The position numbers and the translations under genes are program-made. A stretch of DNA of 64,000 nucleotides from Novosphingobium sp. ERN07 (lineage in GTDB: Bacteria; Pseudomonadota; Alphaproteobacteria; Sphingomonadales; Sphingomonadaceae): NCBI RefSeq assembly GCF_012641335.1, contig NZ_JABAID010000016.1, forward strand, positions 1 through 64,000, in the 5' to 3' direction. The notes beneath the pieces are model-generated. The model was not told the DNA's origin. It saw nothing but the letters and a program-made list of their open reading frames with translations, and made no database searches. The number at the start of each line of letters is the position of its first letter. Positions within the stretch are counted from its first letter, which is position 1. This document shows, one piece after another, positions 1-7,777 of the stretch.

Positions 1-178
1 CGCTTTTCCCGAGGTTACAGGCTACCACGCGAGTCTGTGGCTGAAGCCAGTATCCGACTGAAGTCGGAGGGGTTCCTCCTTGCTAGAGGACTCTAAATTG
101 CCAAGTTTACTTCCCGAAAGCAGACATCCGTCTTGACGAAAGGTTACTGCAAGAGTCGCCCCCATCACACATCGTAAT
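1..178. other. AT-richer window edge without a recognised gene
   Basis: No open frame with a plausible start and family match is visible. The stretch contains short hairpins such as CCGACTgaAGTCGG around 56-70 and is clearly lower in GC than the rest of the window. It may be the 3' side of a gene outside the window or intergenic sequence. Confidence 0.4.
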
Positions 179-955
179 TCATCTCTTTAGACCAGCTATT
201 TCGAAGGTCACTGCGATCTTACGGTTTTTGCCATCGGGGTCTGGGTCAAATTCCTTCGCGCCCACAGTAATTGGACCGCTACAGAGGTCAGAAGATTTTC
301 CCATCCAGTCACGAGTGACTTCAGCTTTGCATGTTGTAATTACCCCAGACGCAGAAATACCTGCCGTTGCGCTTGTAATGATGACTCGGTCCTCGTCCAA
401 TCGCTCAGGAATTGCGATAACTGATCCTTCAACTTTAATGGCGAGTGTCAGAGAAATGCTTTGATAACTCGTCAATGTTGCCGGAAGAAATTTATCGGCA
501 AGGACGTCGATCATTTGGGGATTACATTTCGGATCATTATCATGATAGTTATACTTAACCAGCTCGCAGTTGGATAAGCGCCCATCACGCTCCACTGCAA
601 ATGTCAATTTGAACCCTTGCGTTATGAGTTTCTCCCGAGGAATTCTCCAAGTGACTTTCTGAGAGTATTTGGAGGTTGTCGCTTGGCCATTTTGATTTTT
701 TGCGGGAGTGAACTGTGCGCGCTTCATAATAAGAGAGCAGGTGAGATTGTCGAGGCCGCTGTCGCCGGAAGACGACGTTATTGAGCAAGACGACGGCGCA
801 CCTTTTTCATCAACATTTATGGAGACGTTTATTGCGCCTTCTGTTGCAGAGGCTACGAAGTCCGTCGGATAGTCGCTTTGACTAAGCCACGTATGCGGAT
901 CAGTGCGTGGTATTGCTGATACTGCACCTGAAGTCATCGCAAATAATAAAAGCAA
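179..955 (-). CDS. Secreted protein with three TonB-C-like repeats
   Basis: 258 aa, probably exported: a hydrophobic start runs to about residue 14 (GAVSA). TTG at 955 is preceded by GGAGG at good spacing and by an in-frame stop, so TTG is preferred over the ATG six codons later. The mature part reads as three related units near residues 42-100, 112-175 and 190-255. Each has a 'DxxGxxxxC' turn, a second Cys 14-16 residues later (C57/C73, C130/C144, C209/C225) and, in most units, an 'F-x-P/D' strand. This resembles the C-terminal domain of energy-transducing TonB proteins, but there is no N-terminal membrane anchor or Pro-rich linker, so it is unlikely to be a working TonB. Base composition is AT-richer than its neighbours, suggesting transfer. 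Function unknown; the repeat assignment is by eye. Confidence 0.6.
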   Translation of the reverse strand: MLLLFAMTSGAVSAIPRTDPHTWLSQSDYPTDFVASATEGAINVSINVDEKGAPSSCSITSSSGDSGLDNLTCSLIMKRAQFTPAKNQNGQATTSKYSQKVTWRIPREKLITQGFKLTFAVERDGRLSNCELVKYNYHDNDPKCNPQMIDVLADKFLPATLTSYQSISLTLAIKVEGSVIAIPERLDEDRVIITSATAGISASGVITTCKAEVTRDWMGKSSDLCSGPITVGAKEFDPDPDGKNRKIAVTFEIAGLKR

Positions 956-1315
956 GTTCGGCCTCCGGCTAATAGCTGGAGGTTAAACACTGTAAAGAAA
1001 TTTTAGGCGATCGCAACCAGTACCGCTAACGCTTGGACGGTGACGAAAGCAGTACCTCTGCCAGTAAGGGGCTGTTCACGACGATACTAGCAACGTCAGA
1101 AATGCAGCGTGATTGATGAAAATCTGACAGTCTAAATCCCACCCAAAACCAACCATCCAAACATCAACCTTCGCAATCCCAAAACCCGTCGTCCCGGACT
1201 TGATCCGGGACTTGGCTTTTCTTCTTCAGCGCTGGGCCGCAACAACAAGCCAAGCCCCGTGTCGAGCACGGGGCGACGGGTTTAGCGCGTTTGGCGCGGC
1301 GCTACGCCACCAACC
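956..1315. other. Intergenic gap with a composite palindrome
   Basis: The 360 bases between the two minus-strand genes hold no convincing gene. Their right half contains the composite inverted repeat listed at 1185-1280. The left half is AT-richer and would hold the promoter of the upstream secreted-protein gene. Confidence 0.5.
1185..1280. repeat. Composite intergenic inverted repeat, family B copy 1
   Basis: The element opens with CCCGTCGTCCCGGACTTGAT followed by CCGGGAC and closes with a CCCCGTGTCGAGCACGGGG hairpin plus CGACGGG. The CCCGTCG / CGACGGG ends are mutually inverted and each flanks its own internal palindrome. The design matches 29133-29230 and 46359-46462, which have CGTCATCCC-like ends. 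It is probably a REP/BIME-like element and may also act as a terminator downstream of the hydroxylase gene. Confidence 0.6.
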
Positions 1316-2536
1316 TCACGCCGCGCGCAGCAGCTTGGGCAAATCCCCGCTCATCCCGCGCGCTTCATCCATGAACCACCGCTTCAGCGGCGCGGCCCGC
1401 TGCACGCCAGCCATGCCAAGGCGACGGATCGCGGAAGGCACCTTGCCCGGAATGCCGAACAGCCGGGTCAGCACATCGGTCGCCGTCGCCACCATGAAGG
1501 TATCGGCCGCGCGCCAGCGCTCATAGCGGGCGAGCAGTTGCGCATCGCCCACGTCCAGCCCCAGCCGAACGCCATCGGCCAGCACTTCGACCAGCGCCGC
1601 CACATCGCGCAGGCCCACGTTCAGGCCCTGCCCCGCAATCGGGTGCATCCCGTGCGCCGCATCACCGATCAGCGCCAACCTGTCCTCCACGATCTTCGCC
1701 GTGTGGTGGAAGTTCAACGGATAGGACGAACGCGGGCTGGCAAGGTCGATCTGGCCGAAAATGCCGTGCATCCGGCTCGACACTTCATGCAGGAACATCG
1801 CTTCGGGCATGGCCAGCACGGCGGCGGCATCCTTTTCCGCAACGGTCCAGACCAGCGCCGAGCGGTGTTTGCCATCTTCGCCATCCAGCAGCGGCAGCAG
1901 TGCGAACGGCCCCGCCGGATAGAACACTTCCCACGCCACGTTGTCGTGCGGCTTTTTGTGCGTCAGCCCGGCGATGATGGCGCGGTGGCCATAGTCCCAC
2001 TTCGCAGGGGTGAACCCGGCCTCGTCGCGCGTGGGGGACTTGCGCCCCTCCGCCGCCACCAGCAGTCGCCCTTTCAGCACGCGCCCGTCAGCCAACGTAA
2101 CGGCAACGCCATGTTCGCCGCGTTCGCGCGCCACCACCTGGCTGTTGGGGTGAAAGGCAATCGCGTCCTCGCGCGCGGCCACGGCATACATCGCAATGCG
2201 CAAATCGCGGTTGGCATACATCCGTCCCAGCGATCCGTCGTCAGCGCCGGGTTTGAAATCGATGCGCCCCGGCTTCATCCCATCGGTCACCGCAATGGCA
2301 TCGATAGGGCAGCCTTTCGGTGCCAGTTCCTCGGCCATGCCAAGATTGGTGTAAAGGTTCCAGCTTGCGGTCGAAATTGCAGAAGCGCGCCCGTCAAACC
2401 CTTCGGCGGTCTGGGCCGCAGGATCGGAATTGTCGACAACGTGGCTGCTGATCCCGGCCTTGGCCAGTCCGATCGCCAGCGTCATGCCGACAAGCCCGCC
2501 GCCAAGGATCACCACATCTGCGTTCAGTTCATTCAC
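1316..2536 (-). CDS. UbiH/COQ6-type FAD-dependent hydroxylase
   Basis: 406 aa. Flavoprotein monooxygenase of the ubiquinone-biosynthesis hydroxylase family, which adds ring hydroxyls during coenzyme Q synthesis at the inner membrane. Visible motifs are the N-terminal Rossmann GGGLVGM, the DG motif region (VAAEGRKS, slightly altered) and the C-terminal FAD motif GDAAHGMHPIAGQGLN. The length is typical. GTG at 2536 is chosen because it overlaps the stop of the upstream phosphatase gene as GTGA and has GGAG eight bases upstream; an in-frame GTG at 2551 also exists. Which ring position it hydroxylates (UbiH, UbiF, UbiI or UbiL) cannot be told from sequence alone. Confidence 0.88.
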   Translation of the reverse strand: MNELNADVVILGGGLVGMTLAIGLAKAGISSHVVDNSDPAAQTAEGFDGRASAISTASWNLYTNLGMAEELAPKGCPIDAIAVTDGMKPGRIDFKPGADDGSLGRMYANRDLRIAMYAVAAREDAIAFHPNSQVVARERGEHGVAVTLADGRVLKGRLLVAAEGRKSPTRDEAGFTPAKWDYGHRAIIAGLTHKKPHDNVAWEVFYPAGPFALLPLLDGEDGKHRSALVWTVAEKDAAAVLAMPEAMFLHEVSSRMHGIFGQIDLASPRSSYPLNFHHTAKIVEDRLALIGDAAHGMHPIAGQGLNVGLRDVAALVEVLADGVRLGLDVGDAQLLARYERWRAADTFMVATATDVLTRLFGIPGKVPSAIRRLGMAGVQRAAPLKRWFMDEARGMSGDLPKLLRAA

Positions 2537-4212
2537 TTGATCGCTCCACACGTATTGCCGGTGCCACCATCGAGATCGAGGCAGCGCCCGTCAAATGCAC
2601 CTTGGGGGATCTTGAGGCCGATCCATGCCGCAAGCGATGGGGCGATGTCCACCGTTTCCACCGGGCTTGGCTGTTCGAAACCGTTCATGCCCTTGCGCCA
2701 GAACAGGATCGGCACGCGGCGGTCATAGTCCCACGGGCTGCCATGCGTGGCGACATAGCCCTTGCGCGCCTGCGGAATGGCCACGACCCCGCGCTTGAGC
2801 ATCACCACGAAATCGCCCGAATGCAGCGGGTTATAGGATGCACGCGCGCGTTCGGCCAAAGTCCATGTCTCAGCCGAACCGGTCGGCATTGGCGTGGCGG
2901 CAATCGCTGCGGCAGACAGCACCGTTTCCACAAAGGGGCTGGTCATCAGGATGGCGCTGGCATCGTCGATGATCTTGCCCCGCAGCCCTTCGGCAATATC
3001 GGTGCGCAGCCAGTAATCGCCCGCAGGACCGTCCGACAAGATCAGCCCCTTCGGCTCCAAGCCATAGCGCTTGCCCAGCGTGGCAGAGAGCGCTTCGGCG
3101 GAAACTTCCGGCCCCACGCGCGATGCCTTGGCCAAGCCTTGTTCGTTCAGGCGTTCGGGCATGTCGAAACCGCCGTGGTCCGCCGTCAGCACAACGCCAT
3201 AATCGATCCCGCGCTTGTCGAGGCTGGCGAAGAAATCGCCGAGCGCCAGATCGAGCTGGGTCAACTGGATGCACATTTCAGCGCCTTCGGTGCCGGTGCC
3301 GTGGCCAACGTAATCGGTGGCGGAAAGGCTCACTGCCAGCACATCCGGCACAGCGCCCTTGCCCAGCTTCTGCTCGTCCACCAGCTTTACCGCCAGATCA
3401 AGCGTGGCGCGGTCAAGCCGGGGCGACGTGCGGAAGCCATCGGCATCGCCCGCTTTCAGTGCAAAGTGCCCATCACCCACCGAAACCTCGCCCGCTTTCA
3501 CCGCGCGGTCGGCACGGCGGCACAGCGCGGGAACAGGATATTCGCCTGCGCCCTTGGCCAGAACCCTTGCGATCTCGGCATTTTGCGCAATGGCAGTCGG
3601 CCCCGGCTCGCGCCCGGCCAGCGTGACGAACTGCTTGCCCTTCCACCAATAGACCTGATCGATATCGTGCCCGCCCATCATCAGCGCGCCGCGATCCTTG
3701 CCCGAAACGGCAATGTTGCGCGCCGCCGGATTGGCCTTCTTCATCCACTCGCCCAGCGTGGGCACCAGGAGATGTGCGGTAGAGGCCACATAGTCCTTCG
3801 ATCCCGCACTGCGCTGCGCCACATCCTCGGCGCAATAGACCACCTTCGGCCCCACCGTCACCGACTGGTCGATCCATGAATTGGCGATGATCCCGGTGTG
3901 GGCCGGGCGATTGCCGGTAAGGATCGTCGAATGGCCGGGGCACGTTTCGGTCGCCGCATGGCTCTGAAAGCCTGCCGGGAACACCGCGCCCTGCGTCAAC
4001 CGCGCGAATCCGCCGGTAAAGTGCTGGCGATACTGCGCAAAGATGTCGGCAGAGAACTGGTCGATGGAAATCGCCACGATCAGCCGGGGCGCATTGGCCG
4101 GAACCTGCTGGCTCACGGCAGGCGCGGTTTCCTGTGCGCTGGCGGGAAGCATCGGCAGGACGGTTGCCAGCAGAACGGCGGCAAAACGGGACAGGCTTTT
4201 CACGCGGAACAT
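2533..4212 (-). CDS. PafA-like alkaline phosphatase family protein
   Basis: 559 aa with a signal peptide ending near residue 26 (PASAQ), so periplasmic or secreted. It belongs to the alkaline phosphatase/nucleotide pyrophosphatase superfamily. Visible are the first metal Asp (SIDQFSAD, about D51), a Thr nucleophile in ATETCPGHSTILTG (about T90), the following GNRPAHTGIIANSW, a Lys/Arg pair in SGKDRGALMMGG as in PafA, the TADHGGFD metal site and a C-terminal THGSPWDYDRR. These point to a Zn-dependent phosphomonoesterase releasing phosphate from organic esters. It is translationally coupled to the UbiH-type gene by a 4-bp overlap, though no metabolic link is obvious. Confidence 0.88.
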   Translation of the reverse strand: MFRVKSLSRFAAVLLATVLPMLPASAQETAPAVSQQVPANAPRLIVAISIDQFSADIFAQYRQHFTGGFARLTQGAVFPAGFQSHAATETCPGHSTILTGNRPAHTGIIANSWIDQSVTVGPKVVYCAEDVAQRSAGSKDYVASTAHLLVPTLGEWMKKANPAARNIAVSGKDRGALMMGGHDIDQVYWWKGKQFVTLAGREPGPTAIAQNAEIARVLAKGAGEYPVPALCRRADRAVKAGEVSVGDGHFALKAGDADGFRTSPRLDRATLDLAVKLVDEQKLGKGAVPDVLAVSLSATDYVGHGTGTEGAEMCIQLTQLDLALGDFFASLDKRGIDYGVVLTADHGGFDMPERLNEQGLAKASRVGPEVSAEALSATLGKRYGLEPKGLILSDGPAGDYWLRTDIAEGLRGKIIDDASAILMTSPFVETVLSAAAIAATPMPTGSAETWTLAERARASYNPLHSGDFVVMLKRGVVAIPQARKGYVATHGSPWDYDRRVPILFWRKGMNGFEQPSPVETVDIAPSLAAWIGLKIPQGAFDGRCLDLDGGTGNTCGAIK

Positions 4213-4280
4213 ACTCCTATGGGCAAGTGTGCTGGACTCAGGCCAAAGCCAGCCGTAGGACGCCCAAGAGCGCTACGCAT

Positions 4281-4316
4281 GGCCCCGCTTGCGCTCTGGT
4301 TCAAGGGGCCTTTTTT
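4281..4316 (+). terminator. Terminator-like hairpin in the leader of the DsbD-type gene
   Basis: GGCCCC at 4281-4286 pairs with GGGGCC at 4305-4310 and is followed directly by six T. It lies between the divergent phosphatase and DsbD-like genes, about 50 bases before the latter's start. That position fits a leader attenuator unless the gene's promoter lies further downstream. Confidence 0.45.
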
Positions 4317-4363
4317 GGACTTGTGCCCCCGATATGCCGATCAGCGAAACGGCCCGGATCAAC

Positions 4364-6379
4364 ATGTTGCGCACTATAGCGATGTTTGTGACGGCGCTGT
4401 TGCTGCTCACCTTTTCCTCTGCTCGCGCCGCGCCCAACCATGTGCAAACCACGCTGCTGGCAGAAGGTCCGGCAGAGCCGGGTGGTACGGTCACGCTGGC
4501 GTTGCTGATGCAACCGGAAAAGGGCTGGCACGGCTATTGGTCCAACCCCGGCGATGCAGGTTATGGCCTGACGTTGGACTGGACTTTGCCCAAAGGAGCC
4601 AGCGTCGGCGCGATGCAATTTCCGGTGCCGCAGACCTTGGTCATCCAAGGCCTGATGAACCACGTCTACGAACATGACTACGCCGTCCTTGTGCCGCTTA
4701 GCCTACCCGTAGGTGCAGTTCGGAACACCACGCTGCCGATCCGCGTCAAGGCGCAATGGCTGGCCTGTACCGATACGATCTGCGTGCCCGAACGCGCCGA
4801 ATTGCAGGGCACCATAACGGTCGGCGCCGGCCCGAAGGACGCGCGGTTCGAAGGTTGGCGTGCAGCCCTGCCCGCGCCGCTCGACCGTGCAGGCACATTC
4901 GCGCTTGGTGCCAAGGCTCTGCGCATCGCCCTGCCTTTTCCCGCTTCGGCCCCGCTGGACACGCCGCACCTGTTCCTGTCGACGGAAGGACTGGTGAACT
5001 ATGGCGCGCCGCAGCGCTTCTTCCGCGATGGCGACACGCTGATCGTCGAAGTGCCCCTCGCCGCCTCCCCCGCCCCTGCACAGAAGGTCGAAGGCTTGCT
5101 GGCGATGGGCAAGGACGCTGGCGGCATCAGCTTCACCGCTGCGCCCGGCACCGTGCCAACGGGCGGCACGGAAGTGGGCGGCACCGCCAGTTTCTCCGCC
5201 GCTACGCTCGGCCTTGCACTGATCGGAGCGTTTCTTGGCGGGCTGATTCTCAATGTGATGCCCTGCGTCTTCCCGATCCTCAGCCTCAAAGCGCTGGCGC
5301 TGGCACGCGGCAATTCGCACAATGCCCGCAGCGAGGGACTGGCCTACACCGCAGGCGTTGTCCTCGCCTGCCTTATGCTCGGCGGTCTGATGCTGGCCCT
5401 GCGCGCAGGCGGGGAACAGGTGGGCTGGGCGTTCCAGTTGCAGGAACCCGGCGTGGTCGCCGTGCTGCTGTTGCTGGCCGTGGCGATCACGGCCAATCTC
5501 ATCGGCGTCTACGAACTGCCCGGCCTTTCGGTTGAACGCGGCGCAGGAAATTCTGGCGCGTTCGCCACCGGCCTGCTCGCCGCTTTCGTCGCCACGCCCT
5601 GCACCGGGCCGTTCATGGCCGCAGCAATGGGCGCAGCGTTGGTGTTACCAGTCTGGGCCGCGCTGGGCGTGTTCGCGGCGCTGGGGCTGGGTCTTGCCCT
5701 GCCCTTCCTGCTGCTCGGCTTCGTGCCCGCGCTGCGCCGCCTGCTGCCCAAACCCGGCGCGTGGATGGAACGCTTCCGCCGCTGGATGGCGCTGCCGATG
5801 GGTCTTACGGCTCTGGCACTGGGCTGGCTGGCATGGCGCGTCGGCGGAGCAGAGTTTGCCGCCGCCACCGTGGCCATCGCTGCTGCGCTCGTCGTGCTTC
5901 TTGCTTTTGCGGGCAAGGGCCAGCGCCGAGGCCACGCGGTAATGGCGTGGACGCTCCCCGCAACGCTCCTGCTGGGCGCGGGCGCCTTCGCCGCAACCCC
6001 GCATCTCGCCACGGCAACCGCAGGCGAAAGCGGCGGCATCCTCGCGGCGAAACCCTTCTCCGAGGCCGCGCTGGCCGAGGCACGCAAGGCCGGAAAGCCC
6101 GTCTTCGCCCATTTCACTGCCGACTGGTGCCTTTCGTGCAAGGTCAACGAAGGCACATCGATAGAACGTGAAAGCACCAGGGACGCGTTCGAAAAGGCAG
6201 GCGCCGTGGTGCTGGTGGGCGACTGGACGCGCCGCGATCCCGCGATCACGAAATTCCTCTCTACCCAAGGCGCAGCAGGCGTGCCGCTCTACCTGTGGTA
6301 TCCCGCCGATGGCGCTAACCCGCGCCAGTTGCCGCAAGTGCTGACGCCCGACATGCTGGCAGAATTGCCCGCGCAGTAG
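4364..6379 (+). CDS. DsbD-family protein-disulfide reductase
   Basis: About 671 aa, passing electrons from cytoplasmic thioredoxin across the inner membrane to periplasmic thiols. The signal peptide (MLRTIAMFVTALLLLTFSSARA) is followed by a DsbD-alpha-like beta domain with the Cys pair LACTDTIC. An eight-helix membrane domain follows with the two conserved Cys in LNVMPCVFPIL and ATPCTGPFM. A C-terminal thioredoxin-like domain carries ADWCLSCKVNE. The first Cys pair placement resembles ScsB-type proteins. ATG 4364 is chosen because it begins at the signal peptide; in-frame ATG 4334 is an alternative and no strong ribosome site separates them. A terminator-like hairpin lies in the leader. Confidence 0.88.
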   Translation: MLRTIAMFVTALLLLTFSSARAAPNHVQTTLLAEGPAEPGGTVTLALLMQPEKGWHGYWSNPGDAGYGLTLDWTLPKGASVGAMQFPVPQTLVIQGLMNHVYEHDYAVLVPLSLPVGAVRNTTLPIRVKAQWLACTDTICVPERAELQGTITVGAGPKDARFEGWRAALPAPLDRAGTFALGAKALRIALPFPASAPLDTPHLFLSTEGLVNYGAPQRFFRDGDTLIVEVPLAASPAPAQKVEGLLAMGKDAGGISFTAAPGTVPTGGTEVGGTASFSAATLGLALIGAFLGGLILNVMPCVFPILSLKALALARGNSHNARSEGLAYTAGVVLACLMLGGLMLALRAGGEQVGWAFQLQEPGVVAVLLLLAVAITANLIGVYELPGLSVERGAGNSGAFATGLLAAFVATPCTGPFMAAAMGAALVLPVWAALGVFAALGLGLALPFLLLGFVPALRRLLPKPGAWMERFRRWMALPMGLTALALGWLAWRVGGAEFAAATVAIAAALVVLLAFAGKGQRRGHAVMAWTLPATLLLGAGAFAATPHLATATAGESGGILAAKPFSEAALAEARKAGKPVFAHFTADWCLSCKVNEGTSIERESTRDAFEKAGAVVLVGDWTRRDPAITKFLSTQGAAGVPLYLWYPADGANPRQLPQVLTPDMLAELPAQ

Positions 6380-6397
6380 CCTCCAAGACACACCTTG

Positions 6398-6480
6398 CTC
6401 CCCCGCGCAGGCGGGGGCCTCAGGCGGCTTCCACTGATGTTGCGTGATATCACCGAGGCCCCCGCCTGCGCGGGGGCGCG
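6398..6480. repeat. Composite intergenic inverted repeat, family A copy 1
   Basis: The left arm CCCCCGCGCAGGCGGGGGCC plus TCAGGCGG is mirrored by GAGGCCCCCGCCTGCGCGGG plus GGCGC, with about 30 variable bases between. Each arm can also fold on itself. Sister copies are at 10098-10181, 17561-17640 and 32597-32711. It lies between converging genes. Confidence 0.75.
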
Positions 6481-6492
6481 CAGCTTTGGGCC

Positions 6493-7266
6493 TTACAAAC
6501 TCTGCCCGTCATCCACCGAAATGAACGTCCCCGTCACCTGTCGCGATGCGTCCGATGCAAAGAACAGCATCATGTCGTCCAGCGCCGAAATCTCTGTCAG
6601 GCGCTTGCGCGGCCACGATGCAACTTGCGCCTTGCCACCATCGGTATCGAACCACTCGCCATCGATCTCTGTGCGAATATAGCCGGGCTGGATCACGTTC
6701 ACATTGATCCCCAACCGCGCCCATTCGCGGGCGAACTGCCGCCCCAGATGCTGCACGGCCAGTTTGGTCGCGGCATAGGCGCTATCGCCCTGCGCGGTCA
6801 TCTGCGCGGTGATGGAACCGGTCAGGATCACCCGCCCCTTTTCCGATTGCTTCGATCCCGCTGCGATCATCCGCCGCGCCCCTTCGCGCGCGGTCAGGTA
6901 CACGCCGTTGAAATTGGTATCGACCACCCGGCGCATCGCATCGGCGGACAAATCGACCGAGCGCCCCGCATCAACGATCCCCGCATTGGCCACCACCACG
7001 TCGGGCACGCCGATAGCTGCTTCTGCCGCATCGAACGCCTCGATAATCGAAGCCTCGTCCGTCACGTCCAACGCAACGGCCAGCGCCCTTCGACCTGCGT
7101 CATTGATCTCGTCGGCCAGCGCCGCCACACGATCAATCCGACGCGCGCCGATAACAACAGCGGCACCCGCAGCCGCATAGAGCCGCGCGAAATGCGCTCC
7201 CAGTCCTGACGATGCGCCCGTGATCAGCGCAATGCGGCCTGAAAGCGAATAGCGGGGTGTTTCCAT
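6493..7266 (-). CDS. SDR-family oxidoreductase
   Basis: 257 aa classical short-chain dehydrogenase/reductase. The nucleotide-binding glycine motif is TGASSGLGAH, followed by GARR, which suggests NADP preference. NAG is in VVANAGIVDAG, the catalytic Ser is in ILTGSITAQM and the YxxxK site is SAYAATKLAV. The C-terminus VTGTFISVDDGQSL is typical of sugar or acyl-chain SDRs. ATG 7266 is chosen over ATG 7278 because GGAGAGGATC sits directly in front. The substrate is unknown and the neighbours do not suggest a pathway. Confidence 0.85.
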   Translation of the reverse strand: METPRYSLSGRIALITGASSGLGAHFARLYAAAGAAVVIGARRIDRVAALADEINDAGRRALAVALDVTDEASIIEAFDAAEAAIGVPDVVVANAGIVDAGRSVDLSADAMRRVVDTNFNGVYLTAREGARRMIAAGSKQSEKGRVILTGSITAQMTAQGDSAYAATKLAVQHLGRQFAREWARLGINVNVIQPGYIRTEIDGEWFDTDGGKAQVASWPRKRLTEISALDDMMLFFASDASRQVTGTFISVDDGQSL

Positions 7267-7343
7267 GATCCTCTCCATTTCTGACCAGAGGATTTAACCA
7301 ATTGCTTAACACGCGCAAGCTCTGACTTGGCGCAGGCAAAAAG

Positions 7344-7769
7344 CTATTTCAGCCCGGCTTCAGCCCGGCCCGGCCTTGCCGCAAAGCCCTGCAACCCCAG
7401 CCACCATTGCAGCGCAATCACGCCACCCTTGGCCGGCTGCAGAAAGGCCGCCAGCAGCGCTACAGCCATCACCGCAACGATCAGCATCATCGCCCACCCC
7501 GGAATCGCCGGGTTAAGACCCAGCTCGATAATCACCGGGGCCATGATGTGCCCCGTAAGCAGGATAGAGATATAGGGCGGAAAATCGTCTGCGGCGTGCA
7601 GCGTCCAGTTCTGGCCGCACATCCGGCAGCGCCCTACCGGCTTCAGAAACGCCGCGAACAGATGCGTGCCGCCACAACGCGGGCACTTGCTTTTTACCCC
7701 GCGCCACAGCGCCCCGCCCAGACCTTGCGGAAGCGAAGCGCGGTCAATCGGCAGGGCAGCATCGGGCAT
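7344..7769 (-). CDS. DUF983 family zinc-ribbon membrane protein
   Basis: 141 aa. N-terminal cytoplasmic CPRCGGTHLF and RCRMCGQNW pairs form a zinc-ribbon-like site, followed by two hydrophobic helices near residues 68-90 and 92-112. This is the arrangement of the DUF983 family, common in alphaproteobacteria and of unknown function. Its stop-to-start gap with the upstream der gene is 8 bases, so they probably share a transcript. Confidence 0.85.
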   Translation of the reverse strand: MPDAALPIDRASLPQGLGGALWRGVKSKCPRCGGTHLFAAFLKPVGRCRMCGQNWTLHAADDFPPYISILLTGHIMAPVIIELGLNPAIPGWAMMLIVAVMAVALLAAFLQPAKGGVIALQWWLGLQGFAARPGRAEAGLK

Positions 7770-7777
7770 AGCGGGGC

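Noticed and set aside
1538..2728. Long plus-strand frame (396 aa) opposite the UbiH-type gene
   Set aside because: High-GC shadow frame rich in Arg/His; the minus strand encodes a clear flavoprotein with all motifs.
4240..4312. tRNA-like 3' part (GGTTCAA before GGGGCC)
   Set aside because: No matching D or anticodon arms; the region is better read as a hairpin with a T tract.
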